The notes beneath the pieces were generated by a model. The model did no database searches. It worked only from the letters and a program-made list of their open reading frames with translations, and was not told the DNA's origin. Below are positions 35,497-44,529 of a DNA stretch of 64,000 nt, in pieces; position 1 is the stretch's first letter; each line of letters begins with the position of its first letter. Location: NCBI GenBank assembly GCA_016294075.1, contig JAEDCQ010000001.1:62001-126000 (forward strand), in the 5' to 3' direction. Position numbers and translations under genes: made by a program. This stretch comes from Lachnospiraceae bacterium. Lineage in GTDB: Bacteria; Bacillota; Clostridia; Lachnospirales; Lachnospiraceae.

Positions 35497-35548
35497 AAAC
35501 GGCATCCCGAACTAAGCTGACGGGGATTGCAAGCCAAACGGCATCCCG
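35497..35548. repeat. Duplicated 13-mer in the pyrB-pyrI spacer
   Basis: AAACGGCATCCCG occurs at 35497-35509 and again at 35536-35548, 39 nt apart in the same orientation, between the two genes. Both copies are followed by loosely similar CTAAGC/CTTAAT bases. They may be a small local duplication. Confidence 0.6.
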
Positions 35549-35550
35549 GC

Positions 35551-36474
35551 TTAATTAAGTGGGAGTTCGAGCTCAAGCAGGGTTACGATAAGTGCCATGC
35601 GGACATAGACGCCGTATTTTGCCTGCTTAAAATAAACTGCGCGTTCATCATCATCCACTTCCACTGATATTTCATTTACACGGGGAAGGGGGTGGAGAAC
35701 AAGCATATCCTTGGGTGCCAGTTCCATTTTTTCTTTAGTTAAAATATAGAAATCTTTTAAACGGATATAATCCTCTTCATTGAAGAAACGTTCTCTCTGC
35801 ACGCGGGTCATATATAGCAAATCAAGGGTTGGAAGAACATCCTCCAAACGAATAACCTCTTTATATGCAATGTTTTTTTCCTGCAGCATTTCCGTGATAT
35901 AATCGGGCACGCGCAGTTCTTCGGGTGAAATAAAGATAAATGTAATGTTTTCGTATCTTGTTAAAGCATGAATAAGAGAATGTACGGTACGTCCGAATTT
36001 TAAATCGCCGCAAAGACCGATGGTAAAATTGCCAAGTCTGCCTTTTAAGGAACGGATGGTCAGAAGGTCCGTTAATGTCTGTGTGGGATGCTGATGACCG
36101 CCGTCTCCGGCATTAATAACCGGAATCCCGGATTTAGAAGCAGCTACCATCGGAGCTCCTTCTTTAGGATGGCGCATTGCACAGATGTCTGCATAGCTTG
36201 AAATAACACGTATCGTATCGGAAACGCTTTCTCCTTTTGAAGCGGAGGATGAGCCGGCGTCGGAAAAGCCTAAAACAGAACCACCTAAATTTAACATGGC
36301 AGCTTCAAAGCTTAAACGAGTACGTGTACTTGGCTCATAAAAACAGGTGGCAAGCTTTTTCCCCTTACATATTTCTGCATATTTTGCGGGATTTCTTTCC
36401 ATATCATTGGCCAAATCAAAAAGCTTATCCAATTCGGTAGTGGAAAAATCCAATGGGTTTAATAAATGACGCAT
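35551..36474 (-). CDS. pyrB: Aspartate carbamoyltransferase catalytic chain
   Basis: Commits carbamoyl phosphate and aspartate to pyrimidine synthesis, 307 aa. The carbamoyl-phosphate loop has STRTR at residues 49-53. GDGGHQHPTQTLTDLLTI and HPLPRVNEISVEVD complete the active-site signature. AAAAAAGGAG precedes the start. No PyrR-type attenuator was recognised in the 69-nt upstream spacer. It forms a pyrBI operon with the regulatory chain. Confidence 0.97.
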   Translation of the reverse strand: MRHLLNPLDFSTTELDKLFDLANDMERNPAKYAEICKGKKLATCFYEPSTRTRLSFEAAMLNLGGSVLGFSDAGSSSASKGESVSDTIRVISSYADICAMRHPKEGAPMVAASKSGIPVINAGDGGHQHPTQTLTDLLTIRSLKGRLGNFTIGLCGDLKFGRTVHSLIHALTRYENITFIFISPEELRVPDYITEMLQEKNIAYKEVIRLEDVLPTLDLLYMTRVQRERFFNEEDYIRLKDFYILTKEKMELAPKDMLVLHPLPRVNEISVEVDDDERAVYFKQAKYGVYVRMALIVTLLELELPLN

Positions 36475-36543
36475 GATTTTCTCCTTTTTTATTTTTTACA
36501 TACAAAATCGAAGAGAATCAACTGACTCCCTTCGATTTAAATT

Positions 36544-37083
36544 TTACTTATAAGATAATAAATCCTCCACCGGTTTCCGCCTTGGAGCAACAGGTGCTTC
36601 GTCGGGATATCCGATAGGAATTAATGCAATAACATCTCTGTCTTCGGGGACACCTAAAATAGAGGCAACCTTTTCGGAATCAAAAATTCCGAGAATAACA
36701 GAGCCAATCCCTTTATCATAGGCTGCCAGACAGAAAGTCTGGGATGCAACACCTGCATCATACATCTGCCAGCCGTCTTTACGGGGAGTTGAATAAGAGC
36801 CGTCACGCTCAAAACCGGAACGGTTCTTAATAACAGAAACAACCATAAGTACCGGCGCGGAATTGATAATATCACCGTTATGAGGATAAGCATCACATGC
36901 TTCCTTTGCAATCTGATCTTTTAAAGAACCTTCTACTGCAATGTAACGGGTAATCTGAGTATGCTTCCAGCTCGGTGCATAAGAAGCTGTTGCAACAAGC
37001 TCTTCCAGAACACTGTGGTCAATAGCATTCGGCTTAAATTTACGGATACTTCTGCGTCCGATAATACAATCTTTTGCTGTCAT
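36544..37083 (-). CDS. Nitroreductase family protein
   Basis: FMN-dependent oxidoreductase of 179 aa. RRSIRKFKPNAI near residue 9 is the FMN phosphate-binding motif, and AYDKGIGSVILGIFD near 122 with ALIPIGYPDE near 155 are further family blocks. AAGGAGG precedes the ATG by 8 nt. It is upstream of pyrB on the same strand and separated by 69 nt, so it may be co-transcribed. The substrate is unknown. Confidence 0.88.
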   Translation of the reverse strand: MTAKDCIIGRRSIRKFKPNAIDHSVLEELVATASYAPSWKHTQITRYIAVEGSLKDQIAKEACDAYPHNGDIINSAPVLMVVSVIKNRSGFERDGSYSTPRKDGWQMYDAGVASQTFCLAAYDKGIGSVILGIFDSEKVASILGVPEDRDVIALIPIGYPDEAPVAPRRKPVEDLLSYK

Positions 37084-37181
37084 GTGTAGCGCCTCCTTAT
37101 TGCTTTATTCTGTTAGTTTGTATGATACCATACAGGGAAAAACCTTTCAATCAGATTTTGTTTTTTTGAATAAATTTTGCA

Positions 37182-37209
37182 TTGCTTTATTTTGGTATTA
37201 CAGTATAAT
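37182..37209 (+). promoter_or_regulatory. Promoter of the PH-domain gene
   Basis: TTGCTT (37182-37187), a 16-nt spacer and TATAAT (37204-37209) lie upstream of the gene at 37279. Confidence 0.55.
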
Positions 37210-37278
37210 GAAAGTAGGCTGATAAGTGATTCAATGAATGTATCGCATCAGATATTTTTTGCAGAAGGAGAAAAGAGT

Positions 37279-37653
37279 ATGGTAGAGTTCGTGGAGCGTA
37301 AAAGGTGGTTGTTTTTCGGTCTTCCGTTTACCTTTACAAAATATACAATAAAAGAAGACTTGATTACGATTGACAGCGGTTTATTAAAGACTGCAGAGAA
37401 TGACTGTTATATGTATAAGGTTCAGGATGTTGAACTGACAGTCAGTCTGATTGAGAGAATCTTCGGAATGGGTACCATTAAATGTTTCACAGGTGATACG
37501 ACAAATTCGATTCTTATGATTGAGCATGTTAAGAACGCAAAAACGATAAAGGATTTCATTTTGGATGCTTCCGAGAAAGCAAGATTGAAGAGAAGAACAT
37601 TAAATACCCTGAATATCGGAGCAGAGGATATTGATGATGTATTGGATGAATAA
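37279..37653 (+). CDS. Small bacterial PH-domain protein
   Basis: 124 aa. ATG 37279 follows AAGGAG by 8 nt; a longer frame to 37177 crosses the promoter and is rejected. The protein fits the bacterial PH-like (bPH_2) fold: YTIKEDLITIDSGLLKTAENDCYMYKVQDVELT is the usual paired-strand core, then IERIFGMGTIKCF. It lacks membrane helices, so it is cytosolic. It is transcribed alone and ends in a terminator. The binding partner is unknown. Confidence 0.78.
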   Translation: MVEFVERKRWLFFGLPFTFTKYTIKEDLITIDSGLLKTAENDCYMYKVQDVELTVSLIERIFGMGTIKCFTGDTTNSILMIEHVKNAKTIKDFILDASEKARLKRRTLNTLNIGAEDIDDVLDE

Positions 37654-37718
37654 GACTGTTTAAATATCAGAAAGAAATGGTTGAAATTTGTTTTAGGCAT
37701 CAGTGAGCAGAAAAATTG

Positions 37719-37748
37719 AGCGATACGGGCAGGTTCGTGTCGCTTTTT
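37719..37748. terminator. Terminator between PH-domain gene and CmpB paralogue
   Basis: AGCGATACG (37719-37727), loop GGCAGGTT and CGTGTCGCT (37736-37744) form a 9-bp stem with one G-U pair. It is followed by T's and preceded by a run of A's, so it can act both ways. Confidence 0.78.
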
Positions 37749-38168
37749 CTATGGGGTTTTCTGTAAAAATTTTTCGTATAAAAGACCGGTTGCAAACCAA
37801 TAAGGTGCAAAATCCAGACGGATTACTTTTTTGTAATTAAGCGGAGAAGAAGAGTAATCCCACGGACAACAGTTTTTCTTCATAAGAAATCTGCCGGATA
37901 AATATTCTGTCAGATAGATAAGATTCATATAAAAAATACCGCGGACCGGCCATGAAAAACGTTTGATAAGAGGATAGAGCGGGGATAACAAACAGGCTGC
38001 GCCGTAGATTGGGAACATAAAAATGCTGGTTCTTCCGGTCAGGGTACGGTTTTTTTTCACTCCCTGTGTTAAGGATGTAAACAGAATTTCAATACACCAG
38101 CCGAGAACGCCGCAACGGACGTAGTTTTTGCTTAGATTTTTTATCGGAGTTATAATATCTTTTTTCAT
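37749..38168 (-). CDS. Short CmpB-type (PF06541) membrane protein
   Basis: 139 aa, a paralogue of the membrane part of the protein at 30269. The shared features are the WCIEILFTSL block (compare WCYESLYVSI), RTSIFMFPIYGAACLLSP (compare RGPLLPLYGSGAIV) and PWDYSSSPLNYKKVIRLDF (compare YWDYSTRRFNFQ). It is shorter and lacks the C-terminal coiled coil. It is divergent from folC. Function unknown. Confidence 0.75.
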   Translation of the reverse strand: MKKDIITPIKNLSKNYVRCGVLGWCIEILFTSLTQGVKKNRTLTGRTSIFMFPIYGAACLLSPLYPLIKRFSWPVRGIFYMNLIYLTEYLSGRFLMKKNCCPWDYSSSPLNYKKVIRLDFAPYWFATGLLYEKFLQKTP

Positions 38169-38233
38169 GCTGATAGTATCTCCGTAAACAGTTTGTTTAT
38201 TCTAAAAAACTATAAATACAGAAGGAAAATGAT

Positions 38234-39547
38234 ATGAAATACGAGGACGCAGTGGCATATATTGAGGAATGCAATTCCCTTGGAAGTGTACCGGGGCTTA
38301 CATCCATAGACAGTCTGACAAAAGCTTTAGGGAGACCGCAGGATTCTTTAAAGTTCATTCATGTTGCCGGAACAAACGGAAAAGGCTCGGTCTCTGCTTT
38401 TATTGCAACCGCATTGAGGGAGGCTAAGCTTAAAGTAGGGCGCTATGTCTCACCGACTATCTTTACATACAGGGAGCGTTTTTTAATAAATGACAGGATG
38501 ATATCAAAAAGAGAACTGGGTGAATTAATGGAGATTTTAAAAAATGCCTGTGATATGCTTACAGCAGAGGGAAATCCGCATCCGACCTCTTTTGAAATTG
38601 AAACTGCACTGGCATTTTTATACTTCCAAAAAAAGGAATGTGATATTGTTGTATTGGAAACGGGAATGGGAGGTGCGCTGGATGCTACAAACATTATTGG
38701 GGCTCCGCTGCTTTGTATTCTTACATCCATCAGTATGGACCATATGCAGTTTCTGGGAGATACCATAGAGGCTATCACACTACAGAAATGCGGTATTATC
38801 AAAGAAGGTACAACCGTAGTTTCGACAAAGCAGGATAAATCGGCGGCGGATGTGATAGAGAACTTTTGTAAAAGAAAGAATGCCGAACTTCTGGTGGCAG
38901 ACTGTTCAAAGGCATCTAAAGTAAGAGCCGTACTTTCTAAACAGTCATTTTCTTATAATAATATAAAGTATGAAATTCCGTTGCTCGGAAGCTATCAGAT
39001 AGAAAATGCCGTTCTGGCAATTACCGCATTAAAATGGCTCTCGCAAAACGGATATGCAATGCTTACGGACGGAGTGATTCAGAAAGGCCTTCTTGGAACG
39101 GTATGGAAAGGAAGGTTTAGTGTAATTGGAAAAAAACCGTACTTTATTGCTGATGGTGCTCATAATGTGGCTGCGGCAGAGAAATTGGCGGAAACAATCC
39201 GTTTTTATTTTACAAACCGCAGGATTGTATATATAATGGGGATGTTCCGGGATAAAGAATACGAAAAGGTAATAAGAATTACAGCACCGCTTGCTTCACA
39301 AATCATTACGGTTGCGGCACCGGGAAATCCGAGGGCACTGCCTGCACTTGAGCTTGCCGAGGCTGTAAGGAAGGTAAACAGTAATGTAACCAATGCAGAC
39401 AGTCTGGAAGAGGCGATAGAGATGAGCTATTTATTTGCTGATAAGGATTCGGTTATTATTGCGTTCGGTTCCTTAGCCTTTTTGGGAAAGCTTATGACAA
39501 TTGTGGAAGAAAACGGAACAATTAGGAGTGATACTCATGGTAAATAA
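38234..39547 (+). CDS. folC: Dihydrofolate/folylpolyglutamate synthase
   Basis: Adds glutamate to dihydropteroate or folates, 437 aa. The ATP loop HVAGTNGKGSVSAF is near residue 41, with SPTIFTYRERF and VVLETGMGGALDATN following. It is the first gene of a tight folate operon; its last 11 bases overlap folE. AGAAGGAAAATG supplies the ribosome site. As the only FolC-like gene seen, it could be bifunctional. Confidence 0.95.
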   Translation: MKYEDAVAYIEECNSLGSVPGLTSIDSLTKALGRPQDSLKFIHVAGTNGKGSVSAFIATALREAKLKVGRYVSPTIFTYRERFLINDRMISKRELGELMEILKNACDMLTAEGNPHPTSFEIETALAFLYFQKKECDIVVLETGMGGALDATNIIGAPLLCILTSISMDHMQFLGDTIEAITLQKCGIIKEGTTVVSTKQDKSAADVIENFCKRKNAELLVADCSKASKVRAVLSKQSFSYNNIKYEIPLLGSYQIENAVLAITALKWLSQNGYAMLTDGVIQKGLLGTVWKGRFSVIGKKPYFIADGAHNVAAAEKLAETIRFYFTNRRIVYIMGMFRDKEYEKVIRITAPLASQIITVAAPGNPRALPALELAEAVRKVNSNVTNADSLEEAIEMSYLFADKDSVIIAFGSLAFLGKLMTIVEENGTIRSDTHGK

Positions 39548-40094
39548 AGAAAAAATTGAAGAAGCAGTAAAGTTGCTGCTGGAAGGAATCGGCGAGGATG
39601 TAAACAGAGAAGGTCTGAAAGAGACTCCTGCGCGTATTGCCAGAATGTACGAAGAAATTTTTTCGGGTATGGATGAGTCATCCGAGATATTCCTCGCAAA
39701 AAGATTTCATGTAGAAAATAATGATGTTGTAATGGAAAAGGATATCGTCTTTTATTCCATGTGTGAGCATCATTTACTGCCTTTTTACGGAAAAGCACAT
39801 GTGGCATATATTCCAAACGGTGAGGTTGTCGGCTTAAGTAAGCTTGCCAGAACCGTGGAAACATTTGCAAAACGTCCTCAGCTTCAGGAACGTATGACAA
39901 ATCAGATTGCCGATGCAATTATGGAGCAGCTGGGGGCCAAAGGGGTCATGGTTATGTTAGAAGCGGAGCATATGTGTATGACAATGCGCGGAATCAAAAA
40001 GCCGGGCAGCCGGACCGTTACCTGTGTAAAACGAGGTGAGTTTGAAACAAATGATTCGCTTGTAAGGGATTTTTACCGGATGCTTAGTAAATAA
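39537..40094 (+). CDS. folE: GTP cyclohydrolase I
   Basis: First enzyme of folate synthesis, GTP to 7,8-dihydroneopterin triphosphate; 185 aa. ATG 39537 follows TTAGGAG by 8 nt; the longer frame inside folC is not needed. Zinc ligands Cys76, His79 and Cys147 lie in SMCEHHLLPF and HMCMTMRG. The GLSKLARTVETFAKRPQ and KKPGSRTVT blocks are intact. Overlap with folC suggests coupled translation. Confidence 0.97.
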   Translation: MVNKEKIEEAVKLLLEGIGEDVNREGLKETPARIARMYEEIFSGMDESSEIFLAKRFHVENNDVVMEKDIVFYSMCEHHLLPFYGKAHVAYIPNGEVVGLSKLARTVETFAKRPQLQERMTNQIADAIMEQLGAKGVMVMLEAEHMCMTMRGIKKPGSRTVTCVKRGEFETNDSLVRDFYRMLSK

Positions 40095-40117
40095 AACAGT
40101 TTTATCGGGAGTAATGA

Positions 40118-40603
40118 ATGGACAGAATTAACCGGATTTTACATCATCCGTTATTTAAGGAATGTATCAGATTAAATGAGATGGCAGAAGCAGACCGCTG
40201 CTTCTGCCATCATGATATAGAGCATTTATGTGCGGTTGCAAGAATTGCAATGCTTTTAAATATTGAACAAAAAGCAGGCATTTCCAAGGATATTGTGTAT
40301 GCGGCGGCACTTTTGCATGATAGTGGAAGATACAGACAGTATATGGAAAATATTCCTCATGAAAAAGCCGGAGTGGAGCATGCACTGATTATTCTGCCGG
40401 AATGCGGATATACTGAAACGGAGATCGGGCAGATTACAGAGGCAATATCCCTGCATAGAGACGGTGGCGTGAAAGAGGAAGAAGGAAGCCTTACGGCACT
40501 TCTGTATCATGCCGATAAGCTGAGCCGTAATTGTGCATTCTGCAGGATGTATGAAGCGTGCAACTGGTCGGAAGAGAAAAAAGGACAGGCTTTCTATCTG
40601 TAA
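40118..40603 (+). CDS. HD-domain hydrolase in the folate operon
   Basis: 161 aa with an HD phosphohydrolase fold. The HHDIEHL segment near residue 30 holds the first His, AALLHDSGRYRQY near 65 holds the HD pair, and YHADKLSRNC near 131 holds the last Asp. It sits between folE and folP. FolE makes dihydroneopterin triphosphate and FolB needs dihydroneopterin, so the phosphate-removal enzyme is otherwise missing here. This HD protein is a reasonable candidate for that step. That role is inference from position; a stand-alone nucleotidase is equally possible. Confidence 0.8.
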   Translation: MDRINRILHHPLFKECIRLNEMAEADRCFCHHDIEHLCAVARIAMLLNIEQKAGISKDIVYAAALLHDSGRYRQYMENIPHEKAGVEHALIILPECGYTETEIGQITEAISLHRDGGVKEEEGSLTALLYHADKLSRNCAFCRMYEACNWSEEKKGQAFYL

Positions 40604-40653
40604 AAAAGATTATCTGATTAAATTATTAGAGTGTTTGGAAAGGAAAAAATAGA

Positions 40654-41463
40654 ATGAAAATTGGAAATCGAGATTTTGAAACCGGAAAGAGAACCTATAT
40701 AATGGGAATTTTAAATGTAACACCGGATTCCTTTTCCGATGGTGGAATATATAATCAGCCGGATATGGCATTACGCCATACGGAAGAGATGATACGTGAC
40801 GGAGCGGATATTATTGACGTGGGTGGTGAATCCACGCGCCCGGGTTATGAGCGTATTTCCGACGTGGAGGAAATAGAGCGTGTAATACCTGTTATAGAAA
40901 AGATAAAAAATAGGTTCGATATACCGGTTTCCATAGATACCTATAAATCAGGCGTGGCAAAAGAAGCCATAAAAGCAGGAGCTGATTTAATTAATGATAT
41001 CTGGGGATTAAAGGACGATGAAAAAATGGCTTCGGTTATTGCTTCCTCTAAGCTTCCCTGCTGCTTAATGCATAACCGGAAAGAGGCGGTATATGAAGAT
41101 TATATACAGGATGTTTTAGCGGATTTGCAAAAGACACTTTCCATAGCAGAGAAAGCCGGCATAGAGAAGGATAAGATTCTGCTTGACCCGGGAATTGGAT
41201 TTGCCAAAAGCTATGAACAGAATCTGTTATTGTTAAAACATATGGAAATTCTGAATACGCTTGGCTGTCCGATACTTCTCGGAACTTCACGTAAGTCTGT
41301 AATCGGACTGACTTTGGATATACCGGCTAAAGAGCGTGTAATCGGGACAACAGCTACTACTGTACTGGGAGTAATGAAAGGCTGTTCGTTTGTCAGGGTA
41401 CATGATATCAAAGAAAATCTGCAGGCAATTAAAATGACGGAGGCAATATTACATGCTGAATAA
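40654..41463 (+). CDS. folP: Dihydropteroate synthase
   Basis: Joins pterin pyrophosphate and p-aminobenzoate; 269 aa, the target of sulfonamides. The pterin-binding motifs MGILNVTPDSFSDGG near residue 17 and GADIIDVGGESTRPG near 50 are intact, as are the later DPGIGFAKS and GTSRKSVIG blocks. GGAAAGGA precedes the ATG. It overlaps folB-folK by 11 nt. Confidence 0.97.
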   Translation: MKIGNRDFETGKRTYIMGILNVTPDSFSDGGIYNQPDMALRHTEEMIRDGADIIDVGGESTRPGYERISDVEEIERVIPVIEKIKNRFDIPVSIDTYKSGVAKEAIKAGADLINDIWGLKDDEKMASVIASSKLPCCLMHNRKEAVYEDYIQDVLADLQKTLSIAEKAGIEKDKILLDPGIGFAKSYEQNLLLLKHMEILNTLGCPILLGTSRKSVIGLTLDIPAKERVIGTTATTVLGVMKGCSFVRVHDIKENLQAIKMTEAILHAE

Positions 41464-42286
41464 TTATGATGAAATTCATATTGACGGGCTGAAGATTTTT
41501 GCACATCACGGCGTTTATGATTTTGAAACACGCGAGGGACAGGATTTCTATATCAATGCTGTTTTGTATACGGATACAAAAAAAGCAGGAGAAAGTGATG
41601 TGCTTACAGATTCCACCAATTACGGTGAGGTATGCCATTTCCTGAATGATTATCTTACGAAGAATACATATAAGCTGATAGAAGCGGCAGCGGAGCATGC
41701 GGTGACGGAGCTTCTGCTTCGTTTTCCGCTGATTCGTGGTGTGGATTTAGAACTCAAGAAGCCGGATGCACCGATTCCCCTTCCGTTTGAATCGGTATCA
41801 GTCCGTATAAAAAGATTCTGGCATACGGCTTATATAGCATTGGGCTCTAATATGGGGGATAAAAAGAAATATCTTGAGGATGCCTTAACAGAAATAAAAA
41901 ATAATAAAGAAATCCGTTTATTAAGCACGGCTTCTTTTTTGGAAACTGAGCCATATGGCGGGGTAGAGCAGGATAACTTCCTAAATAGTGTCTGCTGTCT
42001 GGAAACTCTGCTCTCACCGCAGGGTCTGCTGGATGAACTTCATCGGATAGAACAGCTTGCCGGGCGGAAGCGCGAAATTCATTGGGGACCACGTACGCTT
42101 GATTTGGATATCATATATTATGAGGACCGCATTATGGCAACGGATACACTTGTAATTCCGCATCCTGATATGGAAAATCGTGTATTTGTTCTTAAACCGC
42201 TTGGCGAGATTGCCCCATATTACCGGCATCCGGTAACGGGGCGCACTACTTTGCAGATGCTTGCGGATAAAACATCTGTGGATTAA
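41453..42286 (+). CDS. folBK: Fused dihydroneopterin aldolase / HPPK
   Basis: Two-domain folate enzyme, 277 aa. Residues 1-118 are dihydroneopterin aldolase (FAHHGVYDFETREGQDF, then DSTNYGEV and EAAAEHAV). Residues 125-277 are 6-hydroxymethyl-dihydropterin pyrophosphokinase (ALGSNMGDKKKYL, then GPRTLDLDIIYYED and HPDMENRVFVLKPLGEI). The fusion gives two consecutive pathway steps in one chain and is known in Clostridia. Its last 41 bp overlap, antisense, the end of the DUF5050-like gene. Confidence 0.96.
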   Translation: MLNNYDEIHIDGLKIFAHHGVYDFETREGQDFYINAVLYTDTKKAGESDVLTDSTNYGEVCHFLNDYLTKNTYKLIEAAAEHAVTELLLRFPLIRGVDLELKKPDAPIPLPFESVSVRIKRFWHTAYIALGSNMGDKKKYLEDALTEIKNNKEIRLLSTASFLETEPYGGVEQDNFLNSVCCLETLLSPQGLLDELHRIEQLAGRKREIHWGPRTLDLDIIYYEDRIMATDTLVIPHPDMENRVFVLKPLGEIAPYYRHPVTGRTTLQMLADKTSVD

Positions 42287-43262
42287 CAGCACCGTAGGTT
42301 GACTGATGATATACGGGAACCGGTTTCTGGAATTCGTTAAAATAGGCATACCGGGAAGTAATATTGACACTTTCAAATACGCCCTCCTTAACAATTTCCT
42401 CGCCTGTTCCGTCTATACCGATACGCTTCAGGGCAGGTGAAGATGTGGCGGATTTCTGGTAATAGATAATATTACCGTATACATTAAAGAAATCGACACG
42501 GTCTTTGGTAATGGTAAAATCTTCACCGGTTGCAGGGTCATAACGGTGAAGAGAGTAGTTATTGTTCAAATCCATGAAAAAAATGTAGCCGTTATGATAT
42601 ACCGGATTCCAGAGCGGATGTTCCCAAACCAAAACGGAGGTATCGGTAGCGGTATCAAGAGCATAGAGATAATGATCTTCTCCGTTGCCGGCATAATAAA
42701 TTGTGGCACCTGTTACAGATGCAGGTGATACCATATCGGCAACCACCTGTTTTTGATTTTTCTTATCAATTGAAATTTTCTCTAAAGGGACACCTATATT
42801 ATTCTGATAATGCTGGTAGTATAGGTAATTGCCGCTTAAAGCAATGATTGCCACCGGGTCCTTTGTCAGACAGAAGGTGTCTTTTCCTTTGTGGTTACAG
42901 CGATACATACCGGTTGTATTACGGATATATCCGAGTCCGGAACCGTCTGCAGTGCCTGTCTGTGAGTAAAAAATTCTTTTTGAATCCGCATTAATGGAGG
43001 ATACGCCAACATCATTCAAGCGTTTGACATCTGTCTCGTCTGCATTCATTGAATATAAAACGTTATTGTCATAGGCATTGGAAAAGAAGACAATGCCGTC
43101 TCTTTCACAGAACAATCCCCTGTTATTTAAATTACCGGCTGTATTTCCGATTTCATAGGATTCATTCAGGGATGTTTTATTTATAAAATAGAAACCTGTC
43201 GAAAGGGCAAAGATAAATAAGAATATTCCGGCAGCAAATAATATATTTTTCCAATTTCGCAA
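42246..43262 (-). CDS. Membrane-anchored DUF5050-like beta-propeller protein
   Basis: 338 aa. An N-terminal signal anchor (residues 8-27) is followed by a repetitive extracytoplasmic domain with short 'YYxxxxDxxxLYxxxxDGxxxxxL' style units, the pattern of DUF5050 propellers. The start codon is TTG 43262 with GGGAGG 9 nt upstream. It is convergent with folBK, and the stop lies 41 bp inside that gene. Such proteins are often surface sensors or stalk modules; the ligand is unknown. Confidence 0.78.
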   Translation of the reverse strand: MRNWKNILFAAGIFLFIFALSTGFYFINKTSLNESYEIGNTAGNLNNRGLFCERDGIVFFSNAYDNNVLYSMNADETDVKRLNDVGVSSINADSKRIFYSQTGTADGSGLGYIRNTTGMYRCNHKGKDTFCLTKDPVAIIALSGNYLYYQHYQNNIGVPLEKISIDKKNQKQVVADMVSPASVTGATIYYAGNGEDHYLYALDTATDTSVLVWEHPLWNPVYHNGYIFFMDLNNNYSLHRYDPATGEDFTITKDRVDFFNVYGNIIYYQKSATSSPALKRIGIDGTGEEIVKEGVFESVNITSRYAYFNEFQKPVPVYHQSTYGAVNPQMFYPQASAK

Positions 43263-43389
43263 GAAAATTTACCTCCCTTTTACATTATTATAAGAGTATA
43301 TTTTCTTGCTATCAAGAAGAATCTGCGATAAGATAAATGTAATATTTTTGTTATTTATTTATTACATAAAAAGATGGAGAGCATACAAA

Positions 43390-44517
43390 ATGGATTTATT
43401 ACAACTGCGGCAGAAATTAGATGAGATTGACAGCAGGGTTGTTGAGCTGTATGAAGAGAGAATGGATATATGCAGACAGGTTGCTGAGTATAAGATAAAA
43501 ACCGGGAAAAGAATTCTGGATAAAGAAAGGGAAAAACAAAAAATCAGGGAAGTCAGTTCTTTGGCACATAATGATTTTAATAAAACCGGTATCAGTGAAT
43601 TGTTTGAACAGATTATGGCAATGAGCCGTAAACTGCAGTATCAGATAATAAATGAAAAGGGCGGACGAGGTAATCTCCCCTTTTTTGCGGTAGACAGTTT
43701 GGAGACAGACAATATTCGTGTGGTTTTTCAGGGGGCAGACGGAGCCTATTCACAAGCGGCCATGCAGACTTATTTCGGCGAAGAAATTGACAGCTTTCAT
43801 GTAGATACATTCCGGGATGCTATGGGAGCAATTGAAGAGGGCAGGGCTGATTTTGCGGTATTGCCGATTGAAAATTCCACAGCCGGAATTGTCAGTGAAA
43901 TTTATGATTTGCTGGTAGAATATGAAAATTATATTGTCGGGGAACAGGTAATCCCGATTGAGCATTGTCTGCTGGGGATTAAGGGTGCATCCGTAAATGA
44001 TTTGGAGCTTGTTTACTCCCATCCGCAGTCCTTAATGCAGAGCAGCCGCTTTTTACAGGAGCATCCGGATTGGAAACAAATCAGTATGCAGAACAATGCC
44101 TTTGCAGCGAAAAAAGTTGCTGAAGATAAAAAAATAAACCAGGCGGCGATTGCGAGTGCCTTTGCAGGAAAGCTTTACGGACTGGAGGTATTACAGGAAG
44201 CCATTCAGAATGATAAAAATAATTCGACCCGTTTCATTATTGTAACAAATCAAAAGATATTCCGTAAGGATGCCGGAAAAGTAAGCATCTGTTTTGAAGT
44301 GGCACATGAAAGCGGTTCGCTGTATCATGCACTTTCACACTTTATTTATAATCATTTAAATGTCAGTAAGATTGAGTCGCGGCCGATTGAAAATCGGAAT
44401 TGGGAATATCGCTTTTTCCTTGATTTTGAAGGTAATCTTTCGGATACGGCAGTAAAAAACGCATTGCGCGGTCTCAGGGAAGAGACAATTAATATGAAAA
44501 TATTGGGAAACTATTAA
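43390..44517 (+). CDS. pheA: Bifunctional chorismate mutase/prephenate dehydratase
   Basis: Makes phenylpyruvate from chorismate, 375 aa. ATG 43390 begins the chorismate mutase helix MDLLQLRQKLDEIDSRVVEL with GGAGAG upstream; the longer frame is unlikely. Residues about 105-285 are prephenate dehydratase (GADGAYSQAAM, PIENSTAGIVSEIYDLL, NNSTRFIIV). Residues about 295-375 are an ACT regulatory domain with the ESRPI motif, which implies feedback inhibition by phenylalanine. No T-box or attenuator was recognised upstream. Confidence 0.95.
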   Translation: MDLLQLRQKLDEIDSRVVELYEERMDICRQVAEYKIKTGKRILDKEREKQKIREVSSLAHNDFNKTGISELFEQIMAMSRKLQYQIINEKGGRGNLPFFAVDSLETDNIRVVFQGADGAYSQAAMQTYFGEEIDSFHVDTFRDAMGAIEEGRADFAVLPIENSTAGIVSEIYDLLVEYENYIVGEQVIPIEHCLLGIKGASVNDLELVYSHPQSLMQSSRFLQEHPDWKQISMQNNAFAAKKVAEDKKINQAAIASAFAGKLYGLEVLQEAIQNDKNNSTRFIIVTNQKIFRKDAGKVSICFEVAHESGSLYHALSHFIYNHLNVSKIESRPIENRNWEYRFFLDFEGNLSDTAVKNALRGLREETINMKILGNY

Positions 44518-44529
44518 AGGAATATCATT

